Origin: Aplectana chamaeleonis
Lineage: Eukaryota > Nematoda > Chromadorea > Rhabditida > Cosmocercidae
Direction of reading: 5' to 3'
Length of the DNA: 64,000 nucleotides
NCBI GenBank assembly: GCA_029168955.1
Contig: JAPDOI010000022.1
Span: 558,001 to 622,000 of the forward strand
This document shows, in pieces, positions 10,329 through 20,439 of the stretch. Below the pieces are notes generated by a model that saw only the letters and a list, made by a program, of their open reading frames with translations, was not told where the DNA came from and searched no databases. Every line of letters starts with the position of its first letter. The first letter of the stretch is position 1. The translations under genes and the position numbers were made by a program.

Positions 10329-10406
10329 GGTGTACGCCACATTGTGTTCACAGAACACAACACACCTGTTCAGAGAAATAGTGAAGGAAAGTATGGTGAA
10401 GTAACG

Positions 10407-11570
10407 GAGGTGGCAGCGGGACGTTCTGTCCCAAGGGGGGCGGAGCCTAAGCGAGGTGAGAGCGAGGTGTGAATTACGGAAGTCGTCGACTCGGACTAAT
10501 TACCGCGCTTTACTCACTGCTAGGGCCAGACATTGTTATACGAGACTCTATCACTCTAACGAAAGACCATTTTGAGCGAAATAAATAATACTTCGTGTTG
10601 AGGCAGTGCATATCAGGATTGTTGAAAAAACTTAATCTGATGATTAGAGTGTTAATAATATTAATATTAATTAATAAGAGAAGTGACATGTAGATATGGG
10701 CATTCGACTAAAGTACGGAATGATTCAATAATTATAATATTGCATTTTCAGAACATCTCCAATCAATGGATAAATCGAAAAACCTGCCATCTTTTTTTTT
10801 ATGAGATGCATGTACTTCTATTTTTCAAATCTAATTTTTGGGTGTACTTCTAATACAGGTGTACTTCTATTTTTCAGCCTCATTTTTCGAAAATCCCATA
10901 GTGGGAATACAGTGGACATTTTCACAACTAAACTATGAAATTCCCGATCAACAACCACCAAATTAGATTGAGTGATTGTTTTCCTACTCATAAATATTAT
11001 CATCTTCTTCCCGCGCGGATGCAGTCAATGTTTATTCCCCATCCTTTTCCAAAATGTACTAGTCAACAGAGGGTATGAGAGGCTGTTCACACTATTCGAC
11101 GCGCTGCAAGAAATTACATATGTGTGCAATTTTCATCCCAACTGAATGATTTCAAATACTGACGTTGTGAAATTCTCAAATTGTAGAATAAATTCGACTT
11201 GGAGTTCTCAATATTTCTCAGATGAATGCTTCTGAAAACCTGTTTTTCATTCAATTCAAATAAAATAAGGATGTGAAAGCCTATGGGAGGTTCGACCTCG
11301 GTCATCACAGATAGGCACAAATTGCCAAAGAAGATCGTTCACACTAAAATCACATAATGCTCAAAGACACCCGAAGGATATCTTTGTCACTAGCACTCAA
11401 CGACACTTTTACCTGTGTTTGCCTTGTTGGATAGCGTCGGGACAATGTGTGTCTGGCCCTAGCAGTGAGTAAAGTGCGGTAATTAGTCCGAGTTGACGAC
11501 TCCCGTAATTCACACCTCACTCGCACCTCGCCTAGGCTCCGCCCCCCTTGGGACAGAACGTCCGCCACCC
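10407..11570. repeat. Large inverted repeat (arms 10407-10533 and 11449-11570)
   Basis: The left arm (starting GGAGGTGGCAGCGGGACG, through GGGGCGGAGCCTAAGCGAGG and GGACTAATTACCGCG, to AGGGCCAGACA) is matched by the reverse complement of the right arm with few differences and one short gap. The arms enclose about 900 bp of AT-rich DNA with no gene. An outer pair (8959-9025 and 11693-11760) has the same symmetry, with the gypsy tail between the outer and inner arm on the left side only. Confidence 0.8.
10810..10905. repeat. Repeated GTGTACTTCT motif
   Basis: ATGTACTTCT, GTGTACTTCTAATACAG and GTGTACTTCTATTTTTCAGC recur within 100 bp and again at 34431-34750. They are probably remnants of ends of one element family. 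No complete TIR pair is visible. Confidence 0.4.
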
Positions 11571-11692
11571 AATGGAGGTAGCAGTAAGGTTAGCTTTCTA
11601 GTGACACGCAATATTTTATCATCGGCCCGCCCACCCGGTGATTTTCTCATCCGCCGTCATCCACATATTGCATGGATATCGAACGCGTCGGA

Positions 11693-11760
11693 TACACCGA
11701 GAGATTTTCTCAACCCCACTCCATCATTTCAATCATACGTATCGACCGGGTGGGTGTTGG
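11693..11760 (-). repeat. Outer inverted arm, partner of 8959-9025
   Basis: TACACCGAGAGATTTTCTCA and CATACGTATCGACCGGGTGG are the reverse complement of sequence at 8959-9025. A run of G follows (11758-11767), as a run of C precedes the partner. The PLE fragment starts just after it. Confidence 0.75.
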
Positions 11761-11785
11761 GGGGGGGTGTTGGGGGTGCACGCGA

Positions 11786-12217
11786 CGACATAAATTTCCG
11801 CTGTTTTGCCGACGAACTACTTAGGGTTCTCAAGCGATTCCAGGCAGGGAAAATCCCTAACAACCTAATTCACTCACAAATTTCGAGTAAAAAAGTTCGC
11901 AAGCTTGTGGTTACCAATACCTTACGACTGTCCCTTAAGTGACAAAGGAGGAAAGTTTGTGGTGATTCTCCAAGACACGAATGTGGCGATAACCGAGATC
12001 CACCTCTCAGACACGTCAGTCTACCGGATATCTTCCGCAAAAGAGTTCAAGTCACAACACCGCGAGCTCAACAGGTCCTATATTGTGGGAGCGAAATTGG
12101 CTGGGCTGGCTCAGCCGATATTCAAGTGCCTGAAAATTGAGACTCAAACTTGTCCCGTATTGTACCTGCTTATCAAACCCATTAATTTGGGACAACAGAT
12201 GACCTCACACTGTGTGT
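11786..12217 (+). pseudogene. PLE reverse transcriptase N-terminal fragment, copy 2
   Basis: The plus-strand counterpart of 6450-7176. It shows FADELLRVLKR near 11800-11840, a frame ending at 11942, and then, after a frameshift around 11930, SDKGGKFVVI, ITEIHLSDTSVYRISSA, SYIVGAKLAGLAQ and PVLYLLIKPINLG. The conserved KTHK of the other copy is changed to KPIN, and the copy stops at 12217 before the RPIxS motif. It begins directly after the inverted arm ending at 11760. Confidence 0.8.
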
Positions 12218-12717
12218 AAAACATTCTACTCCCTTTCCAAGTCGAAACTTTTCCCGCAAATCCCTTATTAGAAGCAGAGTCAGGATAAAACAGGTACTGG
12301 AGTTCTTGACAAAGTTGTGATAAGAAAATAAGACCCCCTTTGTTCATAGCAGAGCAGTCAACTCGCTCTATTTAGCACATTTACCATAGGAAGAAAGATC
12401 AATCAAACAGGATTATTTCATATAAGCTATAGACATATGGCAATTGAAAAGCAGTGTTCACGATAAATCCCTGATGTTCAGCTCCTTACAGATTATGATA
12501 GGTCAAGACCTTACTGTGACTGCAGTGTCAGGAAAAGTTTCGGAAAGTGACGAGAAAGCACGTTTTTTTCTATGCAGGAACTCTCGTGTGACGTCATATT
12601 TTTGAGAGTGTAAGGATTGACCGGTGTGAAGGAATGAAGTTCTCTCATGTGATAACGTGATCCACCTCATTCACTGTTACTTATCGAAGCCATTATCTTT
12701 GCTGACCGGCTGTTTAA

Positions 12718-13294
12718 GGCCCCGGTCAGACTTCGTCGAAAAACCTGCTGAGTCCGACTGAGTCCGAATGAGTCCGGGGTGGAAAAACCTGCTGAGTCCC
12801 ACTGAGTCCGGTTGCCCCCAGCGCCAACCAACTCCTCTGCGAAACACGCAATTGATAGTGACGATTATCACTTCAGCTGTGAATCGGAACGTGTTTGGTG
12901 GCTGATTTTTCTTGTTTTCAACATGTCTGAATCTGATTTCCGTATCAGCAGTACGTGGGGCAGAGCGCAGACGGCGAGAGTCGAGATGCGGTGGGACTCG
13001 GCAGGTCGCAGTCGGCCGAAAAAATGCACCCAAATCACGTGAAAAACACCTATATCGACCGGGTGGGCTGAGGATGATTTCGGTGGGACTCAGTGGGACT
13101 CAGTCGGACTCAGTCGGTGCATTGGCCCCGCCCTTGTACGCATGAGAAATATCAGTATTGACCGCGGGATTGCGGTGGGCATCAGACGGTCGCAGTCGGA
13201 CTCAGTGGGTTGATTTTTTTGCACCCGTCTTCCACGAATTCGATGCGTATCGACCCGGTGGGACTCAGCAGATCCACCGACTATGACGGGGGCC
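12718..13294 (+). mobile_element. GGCCCCGGTCA-terminus MITE with TAA flanks
   Basis: The element starts GGCCCCGGTCAGA and ends TGACGGGGGCC, with TAA on both sides (12715-12717, 13295-13297). The interior has short direct repeats of GACTGAGTCCG/GGACTCAGT type near both ends and ATATCGACCGGGTGGG, a word shared with 8959-9025, 11740-11760 and 13240-13265. A 3-bp TAA duplication fits PIF/Harbinger-type MITEs. No coding sequence is seen. Confidence 0.7.
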
Positions 13295-13297
13295 TAA

Positions 13298-13782
13298 AGG
13301 CAGTATTCACGATAGAAAATGTGTTTCAGATTCCACTTGGAATGGGTAGTGGAGGGGCACACTGTAATGTTGACGTTGAAGGAACGCACGAAAACGAGCC
13401 AGGAAAAGCTTCAAAAGAGCTCGAAATTGCCACTTCGAGCACAAGGCAAACTCCAAAAGCGCAGCACACGCCCACCGACGTGAACAAATGAATGCTGGAG
13501 ATCGTGAGATGAGCGATGATTTATAATCATGGCCCCGTTCTTCCCTTAATTCTCAGCTTCTCTCTTTACACACGTCAGCTGGCATACATCGGCTGCAAAA
13601 GACGGAAGTTACAAGCCTCGGACAACTCGTTCACCATGTTTCCTTAGCTCAATCTTTGAGGGACCATAACTCCGTTCCCAGAAGGTCTTGTACGATTTCA
13701 GAGATATCATTGGAATCAGCATGGGGCCGTTTTCAAGATAGGCGGGAGAACAGAAAAACGATTTTTATCGTGAACACTGCCT
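13298..13782 (+). mobile_element. TTAA-type element B, copy 1
   Basis: TIRs AGGCAGTATTCACGAT and ATCGTGAACACTGCCT, flanks CTAA (13294-13297) and TTAA (13783-13786). The whole element is the reverse complement of 19731-20215, and its right half also matches 19010-19302. TTAA duplication suggests piggyBac-like mobilisation. It includes a 60-codon frame, described separately. Confidence 0.85.
13330..13491 (+). other. Short frame shared by element B copies
   Basis: From about 13330 to the stop at 13491 the frame reads LGMGSGGAHCNVDVE, then THENEPGKA and QTPKAQHTPTDVNK. The inverted copy at 20022-20180 encodes the same with changes at a minority of residues. In the stretch I compared, about half of the base differences fall at third positions without changing the residue. 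That is more than random drift would give, but the sample is small. I do not recognise a protein family and no start is fixed. Confidence 0.3.
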
Positions 13783-14026
13783 TTAAGCGTTCAGGCCTCT
13801 TCAGAAAGGATTTGCTTGGGAGGCGGGGTGGCCCAATAGGTTGACTGGCCCACGCAATTTTCGCCCACTTCCCAATGGGTTTTCGGGTTTCTCTCTTCAC
13901 TGTTTTCATCGATAGGTCCTAAAGCTCACTCTTCTGTGAAAAATTCAAAGATTTCCCCATCGTGAACACTGCCTTTAAAGATGCCCATTATAATGAGAAC
14001 ATTTATCGATTCCACGCAGAGAGTAG

Positions 14027-14368
14027 TATACATCGACGAAAAAAGGAGTCACAACGAATGGAAAAAAATTTACACTGCAGACCAAACAAGGTTTCAGAAA
14101 CTTTTGTGAACATAAAGTCACTGAGCCCACCATCAGTCATGATTTCCTCAATTTCAATAGTCAAGGTCACTACACCGGAAGCGAATTAGAAAGGATAACG
14201 CACGAAAACTTCATTAACGAACTGAATTTGCATGCGACTAATGAAAAAATATTGTCTTACGATGTCAAAAGTGAAAATAACTTTGACTTCATGAGCAGAG
14301 TTCGCAGAAAAAGCACAGAGACGTCTACAGAGGGACTGTATAAACTCAGAAAAACCAAATTCCCTTGA
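14027..14368 (+). other. Open frame without ATG, unknown
   Basis: About 113 codons open from a stop at 14024 to a TGA at 14368. The predicted peptide is hydrophilic (for example GHYTGSELERITHENF and SENNFDFMSRVRRK). There is no ATG near its start. A CGCAG just upstream could be a splice acceptor but is weak. A frame this long is not rare by chance in 40 kb read six ways. It overlaps another 75-codon frame. Confidence 0.15.
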
Positions 14369-14539
14369 TTAATTCGCGTGCGTGTGCGGAGCGGAAGCTA
14401 GAGATCGCGAAAGCAGGGCGGGACGAAGGGAGCAACATCGCGCGCACGCTCACTAACTCAGATATTTGCGGATTAGTTAAGCAGCACAAGGTGATTACTA
14501 ACGAAGCTACTCGTCGATGTGTAGGCCCCTTTCGTTCCC

Positions 14540-14775
14540 CTAACTGCTGCCCAGGGCAACACGTGTAGTCTTGCTCCGCTCACTGCCCCAACTGCTGTTC
14601 TCTATAGTGGCCTTACGTGATGCTACAGTCGCCCCAACTGCTCCAGTCGTCTCCCCAACTGCTGCTCCTGCTTGTGGACCTAACTGCTGCTCCTCATTGT
14701 GACCCCAACTGCCGCTTTTTTCCCAAAATGCTCTTCCTCATAATGGTCCCAATCGCTGCTCCTCATTTATGATCT
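14540..14775 (+). repeat. Degenerate CCCAACTGCTGCTCC repeat
   Basis: Words of the type CCCCAACTGCTGCTCC recur with irregular spacing through this stretch. It could be a decayed minisatellite. No unit of fixed length can be defined. Confidence 0.5.
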
Positions 14776-15397
14776 TTTCTTTTTCCTTATAATCTTTCTC
14801 CGGCAGGGGATGTGTCGAGCTCAGCAGCAGCGCTGCGTCGACCTATCAAAAATAAAGATCTCAGTGAGGTTCATTAATATCCTTAATGGGTGTTTCATCC
14901 TTGATTATATCCATTGATCTTCTCCAAGCACGAGTTTGCGAGGGCCGCTCAACACAGGCCTCGGTCGGTAGCGAATGTGAGTGTTCCAAAAACATTCTTT
15001 CACAAAAAAATTATCTATAGTTTAAACAACAATCTATTTTCACTCGGTTTTGTGACTGTAGAGATGTGACTTACATAGGAGTGATAATCTGTTTTCCCCG
15101 ATTTTAAAGAAGAATTATGGCTTTCTTTGGAAAAAAAGTTATATCCACACATTGCAAGGATGAAAATTTCCTCGAAATATTTTTAAATCGCTGAAATTGG
15201 CACTGATTAGAGGAATGTCTAGGGCAAACGGAATTTTAAAAATCAGAGTATCCATCATTTAGCGATCTCACTATGAATGTTTATTCCTTCCCTTCGAGAA
15301 AACAATGACTCGATGAAAATGTTTTCTGCTTTCGAGATTATTGTCGTGAACATTTTCTGTATGTATGGTAGTATGGTACTATCTCGGAGCCTCATTG
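14776..15397. other. No feature identified
   Basis: AT-rich sequence without TIR pairs, domains or long frames. Confidence 0.4.
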
Positions 15398-15933
15398 CAG
15401 ATTGAAAGGTTTATTGTGAGGCTGCCAAAATCTCGGAAAGTCTCTTGCGAAAGTTGTTCAAAATGGTCGCAAAAATTCTTCTCCAAAACTTTGTCTCCGG
15501 TGAGCTTTCGATGCGTAGCACCTTCTTCAGATCTGAAATACATAATTCAGAGCCGCACAGGAATCTTCTCAGCGAAAAAAAAGCCTGGTCCGCCGTTGGT
15601 GGTGGTCGGACCGCAACTACGAATAAACGACACCATATCCTTACGGCGCCCTTAAATAGTATTTGAATAGTATTTATGGGCGCCGTAAGGGTATGGTGTC
15701 GTTTTTTGGGGTCCGACCATAACCAACGGCGGACCAGGCCAGTTGTTTTCGCTGAAAAGATTCCTGTGCGGCTCTGAACTACGTATCTCAGGTCTGACGA
15801 AGGTGCTACGCACCGAAATCTCACCGGAGGCAAAGTTTTGGAGAAGAATTTTTGCGCACGTTTTGAACAACTTTCGCAAAAGACTTTCCGAGATTTTTGC
15901 AGATATTTGACGCCTCACAATGTAACCTTTCAA
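15398..15933. mobile_element. Foldback element, about 250-bp arms
   Basis: A near-complete palindrome centred around 15662. The left arm (15403-15655) and right arm (15667-15930) share TTGAAAGGTT, GAGCCGCACAGGAATCTT, CCTGGTCCGCCGTTGG and ACGGCGCCC in inverted order, with about one difference per ten bases by eye. The central loop is only about 10 bp. Frames on both strands are mirror products. Target duplications are not clear. Confidence 0.85.
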
Positions 15934-16283
15934 TTTTCTGTATGGTTTATAATGATTGAATTAATGGCAAATTCAATTTTGAGAACTGTCGGCTTTGAAT
16001 TCTGTGAGCATTGTGTTTTTCGTAAAGAAAAGATATTCGCAATTTCGTTTAATATTTGGCAAACCATCGCCGCTAGACATTTGAAAAATTCAAATCCTCG
16101 TCCAAAACAAAAAAAAATATTTCAGTGGAAAACGCGAATAATGTTCGAAGTCATGAAAACGCATTTCTAAGTAACAACGTGATTTTTTGCCTTCCAGATA
16201 AAAAAACACAAATTGTTGTCAAACCTGGTAGAACACGCTGATCAAATTATTTCAAAAGAGTTGAAAATCTCTCAAATTTTCGG

Positions 16284-16971
16284 TTGGTTCCACAAGACCA
16301 TCATCTTATGAGAATGACGAGTCACCATTTTTTTCAGTATAATTCATCAGTCTTTAACTGAGCTAAACCACTCTTGTAGCTCGCAAAGAACAATTACTTT
16401 TTTTCGAGTGTACCATCTGAAGGCTAACGACAATCGTTTTTTTTCTGGAGATAGACTGCGTTTGATTTGATGATCAATGAAATACCACAATTTTTTTTTG
16501 GAAGGCTTGATGCAACGAAAATGTGAATTTTGCGTAAGATTGCGACGCTTGAGGTGGCCGCGCAGGTGAACAGGTGAATCGCTCACGCTGGGAAATTAAA
16601 CGTGTAAGGGCAGGACCCGAAAACTCCTTGGTTCCACAAGACCATCATCTTATGAGAATGACGAGTCACCATTTTTTTCAGTATAATTCATCAGTCTTTA
16701 ACTGAGCTGAACCACTCTTGTAGCTCGCAAAGAACAATTACTTTTTTTCGAGTGTACCATCTGAAGGCTAACGACAATCGTTTTTTTTCTGGAGATAGAC
16801 TGCGTTTGATTTGATGATCAATGAAATACCAGAATTTTTTTTGGAAGACTTGATGCAACGAAAATGTGAATTTTGCGTAAGATTGCCACGCTTGAGGTGG
16901 CCGCGCAGGTGAACAGGTGAATCGCTCACGCTGGGAAATTAAACGTGTAAGGGCAGGACCCGAAAACTCCT
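16284..16971 (+). repeat. Tandem duplication, two 344-bp copies
   Basis: Positions 16284-16627 recur at 16628-16971, starting TTGGTTCCACAAGACCATCA. I found only a handful of substitutions (such as GAGCTAAACC/GAGCTGAACC and TTGCGACG/TTGCCACG) and a T-run length change. The duplication is therefore recent. No coding function is seen. Confidence 0.9.
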
Positions 16972-17281
16972 CAGACCGTGCCGAAAACTCCGCGTGTCCG
17001 TCTCGCACCAACCGCATGTAATGACGCCCCACCCTGCTTATCCAATCCGAAAGCTCACCTGAATACATTCTTCTTGGATTTCATTGGAAATGGTAAAAAA
17101 TCACCAAAACGTGTTTGGTAATAAACAGTTTTCCACAGACTTTTGGCAAGCTTTCCCATATGCGACAGTACACTTCAAACGATTTTGAAATGGATAATTC
17201 GCAATACGTCGTCTCAGAGAACGAACGCGGTGAGAACACCAGGCCCCCCTCCACCCCACACAAAACAAGCGGTTGTGTACC

Positions 17282-17795
17282 TTAAAGGCAGTGTTCACGA
17301 TTATTTTCTTCCCCGAGTTTTCCACTCAAAGCAATGCGTTCGCAACCAAATGCCACCAAAATTACGAAGAAACCGCTTGGAACGCCCTGAAACGTCTCAT
17401 TTCAGTGACATTATTCTCTGGCCTGTACTAGTTGTCCCACTGGATGAACATGTTCACGTTGGTTGTCACCGGTGAAAAATGGGGCTGATCAAAAATGGAA
17501 GAATATTTAAGGCCAAACAGTATTAGTTAGGCTCCGAAGGAAAGGACGGAGCAGTAGAGAGTAGAGAGTCGCAAGGGTGGGTCCACAAAAGATGTCATTG
17601 TTACAACGAACAGTTCCAGTGAGAGTAAAGAGGTGGTGTGAGAGTGAAGGATTTGGTGCCTTTCTAAGGTTTTTTCTCTCGATTTCTTCGTCATTTCAGT
17701 TCTACCCGGAGTCCAAACAATCGATTTAGCGATTAGTCTCAAAATCGAAGATTATAAAAAAAATCGAAGAATCGAAGATTGAACACTTCCTTTAA
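17282..17795 (+). mobile_element. TTAA-flanked element of the AGGCAGTG family
   Basis: It starts TTAAAGGCAGTGTTCACGAT and ends ATTGAACACTTCCTTTAA, a degraded inverse of the same terminus, with TTAA at both ends (17282-17285, 17792-17795). It is about 510 bp. Directly after its right TTAA a further left terminus of the family begins (AAGGCAGGGCTCGCGATAAA), whose right end I could not find. A similar one occurs at 38097. Confidence 0.7.
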
Positions 17796-17799
17796 AGGC

Positions 17800-18812
17800 A
17801 GGGCTCGCGATAAAACGACTTCTGAGCTCTCTTCATGAGAATGTAGATTTGGTCATTAAAAAACTAAAAATAAGTGAAAAAAACTGGAGATTCGCGGGAA
17901 AATAAGCTTAAAAACAAAGTATAACGGCTAATTACAGGTGTCGGCCGGCCCCTAATTAACGAGATTTTCATTAGTGTGTGCTTATCCGCCTTTTATTTTT
18001 GTGCGTTCAAAAAACGCCGCGAAACGCCGTCTTTGCAAGAAATTTGCTTGGTACTGTACCAAACTGCGTTGGTCAAAACGGAGAGCAGCAGCTGAGGCGA
18101 CGAATGGACAACGAGAGCACCACGTGCTGCTGAGGGCAGCACAAAGGCAGAACGTGCTGCTGGAGCAGCGGCTCGTCCCCACTCGCTGCCCTAGCTATGC
18201 TCGTCGAGGTAAAAGCCTATTGTGTCCCATTGTGACCCCACGACCATCTAAGAACAGTCAAAGTATACACATTTTTCCTAGAAAATAGCTACAAAAAATT
18301 ACAATGAGAGTATTCCCCGAATTCAACAATTCAACAGAGGGAAAAAGTAGGGAAATTTTCAGATATGCACGTGACTACGCTCTCGAAATTCTAGCACAGG
18401 TAGAGGGCACATAGGATAAGCAGTCGCGTAGAAAAGCTTCATGCACCTATACGCTTTGCAGGACAGAGGACCATTGGCGGACCAAACACCACTTACCCAG
18501 TCACGAACATCGAACCGACATCAAAGAGTCATGGAGACTTTACAGAGCTGATTGCGAGGTAAACCGTAATCTGAATCTGTCTTGTAAGGTTTACCAAGAT
18601 AGCCTGGCGATTCCTTCATTTGGAAAAGCCCATTCGCTTCGAATCCGTGCGATTACGGACAAAGAAGCACCTGAATACACTGCTACAATTGCGTGAGCCA
18701 AAAAACAAAATGTATTTTTTAAAGGCACCGTGCGCGCTGAAAACTAAATTCCTGTTTTGGTGTTATATCATTCAAGGGGGCCTTAATGAGGCCCCTCACA
18801 AAATCTTGAGTC
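17800..18812. other. No gene identified; terminus fragments only
   Basis: Contains the orphan left end after 17795 and another at 18722 (AAAGGCACCGTGCGCGCTGA). A short GCTGCTGxGGCAGC-rich stretch lies at 18080-18180. No domain or complete element can be supported. Confidence 0.4.
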
Positions 18813-19306
18813 TTAAAGGCACTGTTCACGATAGACTTCATCATCGAAAATCCCATGACAAAAGCTTTTCGTGGCTCTCAGAAGCAGAACAGCGTCGAAG
18901 AAACGGGACGAAAAGCTACCCAGGAGCCGCAAAACGGCTTGGAAAGGTGGGCAAACCCCGCCGCTCTGGGCAATTCAAGCCCCTTACCGCCCCTCAATGT
19001 GAACAATGGAACACTCGAGATCGTGAGATGAGCGATGGCTTCCGATCAAAAGCTCCGTTGTTCCCTTTATTCTCAACTTCTCTTTTTATTCAGGTCAGCT
19101 CGCATACATTGGCAGCAAAAGACGGAAGTTACAAGCCTCGAACAAATCGTCCATCATGCTTCCCTAGCTCAATTTTTGAGGGAGCATAACTCCGTTCTCA
19201 GAAGGTCTTGCACGATTTCAGAGATTTCATTGGAATCAGAATGAGACCGTTTTCAAGACAGGCAAAAGAACACAGAAGGAATTTTTATTGTGAACACTGC
19301 CTTTAA
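18813..19306 (+). mobile_element. TTAA-type element B, copy 2
   Basis: TTAA at 18813-18816 and 19303-19306, TIRs AAGGCACTGTTCACGAT and ATTGTGAACACTGCCTT. Its right half (19010-19300) closely matches copy 1 (AAAGACGGAAGTTACAAGCC, CATAACTCCGTTCTCAGAAG). Its left half is different and does not carry the shared short frame of copies 1 and 3. Confidence 0.8.
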
Positions 19307-19726
19307 AATTGAACCGAAATGGAGTTTTCTCCTGTTGAAAACGTCTTTCTGGGTTTGGAGGTTGACCTTTGTGTCAATCATCTGTTACGCCCGTTCACCA
19401 GATGAGAAAAAAAGTAATTGATCAACATGGGATAAAGTACAATTGAGTGGAATTTGATGAAATTTATTTAATGATTACGTCAAGAATGTCTTTTCTGCAT
19501 ATATCGGTCAACCTTTTCTCCCTTGAAAATAAGCTGAGATAAAGATGAATGGGATTTGATCGGGAGATCATGAGCCAAAACAGCGATTTGTAGCGATCGG
19601 CTCTTCCTTTCTCTTGCGTCGATTCACTGAATGGGGTTTGAAAGGAAAGAAAAAGGGGTCCGGAAAAACAGTATTCACAAACTTTTTTGGTTCTTTCAAC
19701 GTGGTGGTTGTGTAGGGTTCTAGATC
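19307..19726. other. No feature identified
   Basis: AT-rich spacer between two element B copies. Two stretches (near 19360 and 19500) share the words GGTTGACCTTT/GGTCAACCTTTTC in inverted order, a possible remnant of a palindromic repeat. Confidence 0.35.
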
Positions 19727-20219
19727 TTAAAGGCAGTGTTCACGATGAAAGTCTTTTTCTGTTTTTCCGCTTATCTTGAGAACGGCCCCATGCTGATTCC
19801 AATGATGTCTCTGATATCGTACAGGACCTTCTGGGACCAAAGTTATGGTCCCTAAAAAATTAAGCTAAGGAAACATGGTGGACGAGTTGTCCGAGGCTTG
19901 TAACTTCCGTCTTTTGCAGCCGATGTATGAGAGCTGATCAGAGTAAACAGAGAAGTTGAGAAAGAAGGGAAGAACGAGTCTAATGATTGGAAATCATCGC
20001 CTATCTCACGAACTCGAGCATTCATTTGTTCACGTCGGTGGGAGTGTGTTGCGCTTTCGGGGTTTGCCTAGCGCTCGAAGTGGCAACTTCGGGCTCTTTA
20101 GTAGCTTTTCCTGGCTCGTTTTCATGCGTTCTTTCGACGTCAACGTTACAGCGTGCCCCTCCACTACCCATTCCTAGTGGAAAATGAAACACATTTTTCA
20201 TCGTGAACACTGCCTTTAA
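19727..20219 (-). mobile_element. TTAA-type element B, copy 3 (inverted)
   Basis: TTAA at 19727-19730 and 20216-20219, with TIRs AAGGCAGTGTTCACGAT and its inverse. It is the reverse complement of 13298-13782 over its full length, including the short frame described at 13330-13491. Confidence 0.88.
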
Positions 20220-20280
20220 ACGCAGAAATCAATCTCATCGCGAACGATGAATTTGAATACGCTTGGTGACCTAAAATCAG

Positions 20281-20431
20281 ATATCGTCAGTCACTGGATG
20301 AGGGATCGCCGCAACGCTGCTTGGCGGGAGAAATGGCGCGCGGGAAAACGAAGGGAGAGTGGCTATTGATCGCGCAATTTTATCCCGCCAAGCAGCGTCG
20401 CGGCGATCCGTCATCCAGGGACTGACGATAT
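20281..20431. mobile_element. 151-bp palindromic MITE
   Basis: It starts ATATCGTCAGTC and ends GACTGACGATAT. The arms continue inward with GGATCGCCGC and CTTGGCGGGA, leaving a loop of about 55 bp. No target duplication is evident. Confidence 0.75.
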
Positions 20432-20439
20432 GAATATAC

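Larger units (their letters stand above)
10003..10362 (+). repeat. 3' LTR of the Ty3/gypsy element
   Basis: A 360-bp segment that starts TGTTGTGATA after the polypurine tract and ends CAGAACACAACA, giving imperfect short terminal inverted repeats (TGTTGTGA against ACACAACA). It carries a TATA box (10094-10100, TATAAAT) with CTCAGTTCAGTC about 30 bases downstream as a possible start, and AATAAA at 10323-10328 near the 3' end. No 5' LTR is present, so the right boundary rests on these signals alone. Confidence 0.75.
12445..13978 (+). mobile_element. Composite TTAA-type element split by two nested elements
   Basis: The left end (GCAGTGTTCACGATAAA, from about 12445) and the right end (CATCGTGAACACTGCC then TTTAA, to 13978) are the TIRs of the AGGCAGTG family. 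Removing the nested segments 12718-13294 and 13298-13782 leaves roughly 460 bp, close to the 485-510 bp of intact relatives. This supports one older element with two later insertions. The left terminus is slightly degraded (TTGAAAAG in place of TTAAAGG). Confidence 0.6.

Noticed and set aside
11493..11942. 149-codon plus frame
   Set aside because: It runs through inverted-repeat arms, a G-run and the start of the PLE fragment without a common domain, so it is a chance frame.
15411..15833. Mirror frames of 96 and 140 codons on opposite strands
   Set aside because: Both are produced by the two arms of one palindrome; the similarity between them is structural, not coding.
16347..17068. Repeated minus frame containing RSLSPEKKRLSLAFRWYTRK
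   Set aside because: The repetition comes from the 344-bp tandem DNA duplication, and there is no domain or other evidence of coding.
18620..19189. 189-codon plus frame
   Set aside because: It crosses the boundary of TTAA element B copy 2 and shows no domain.
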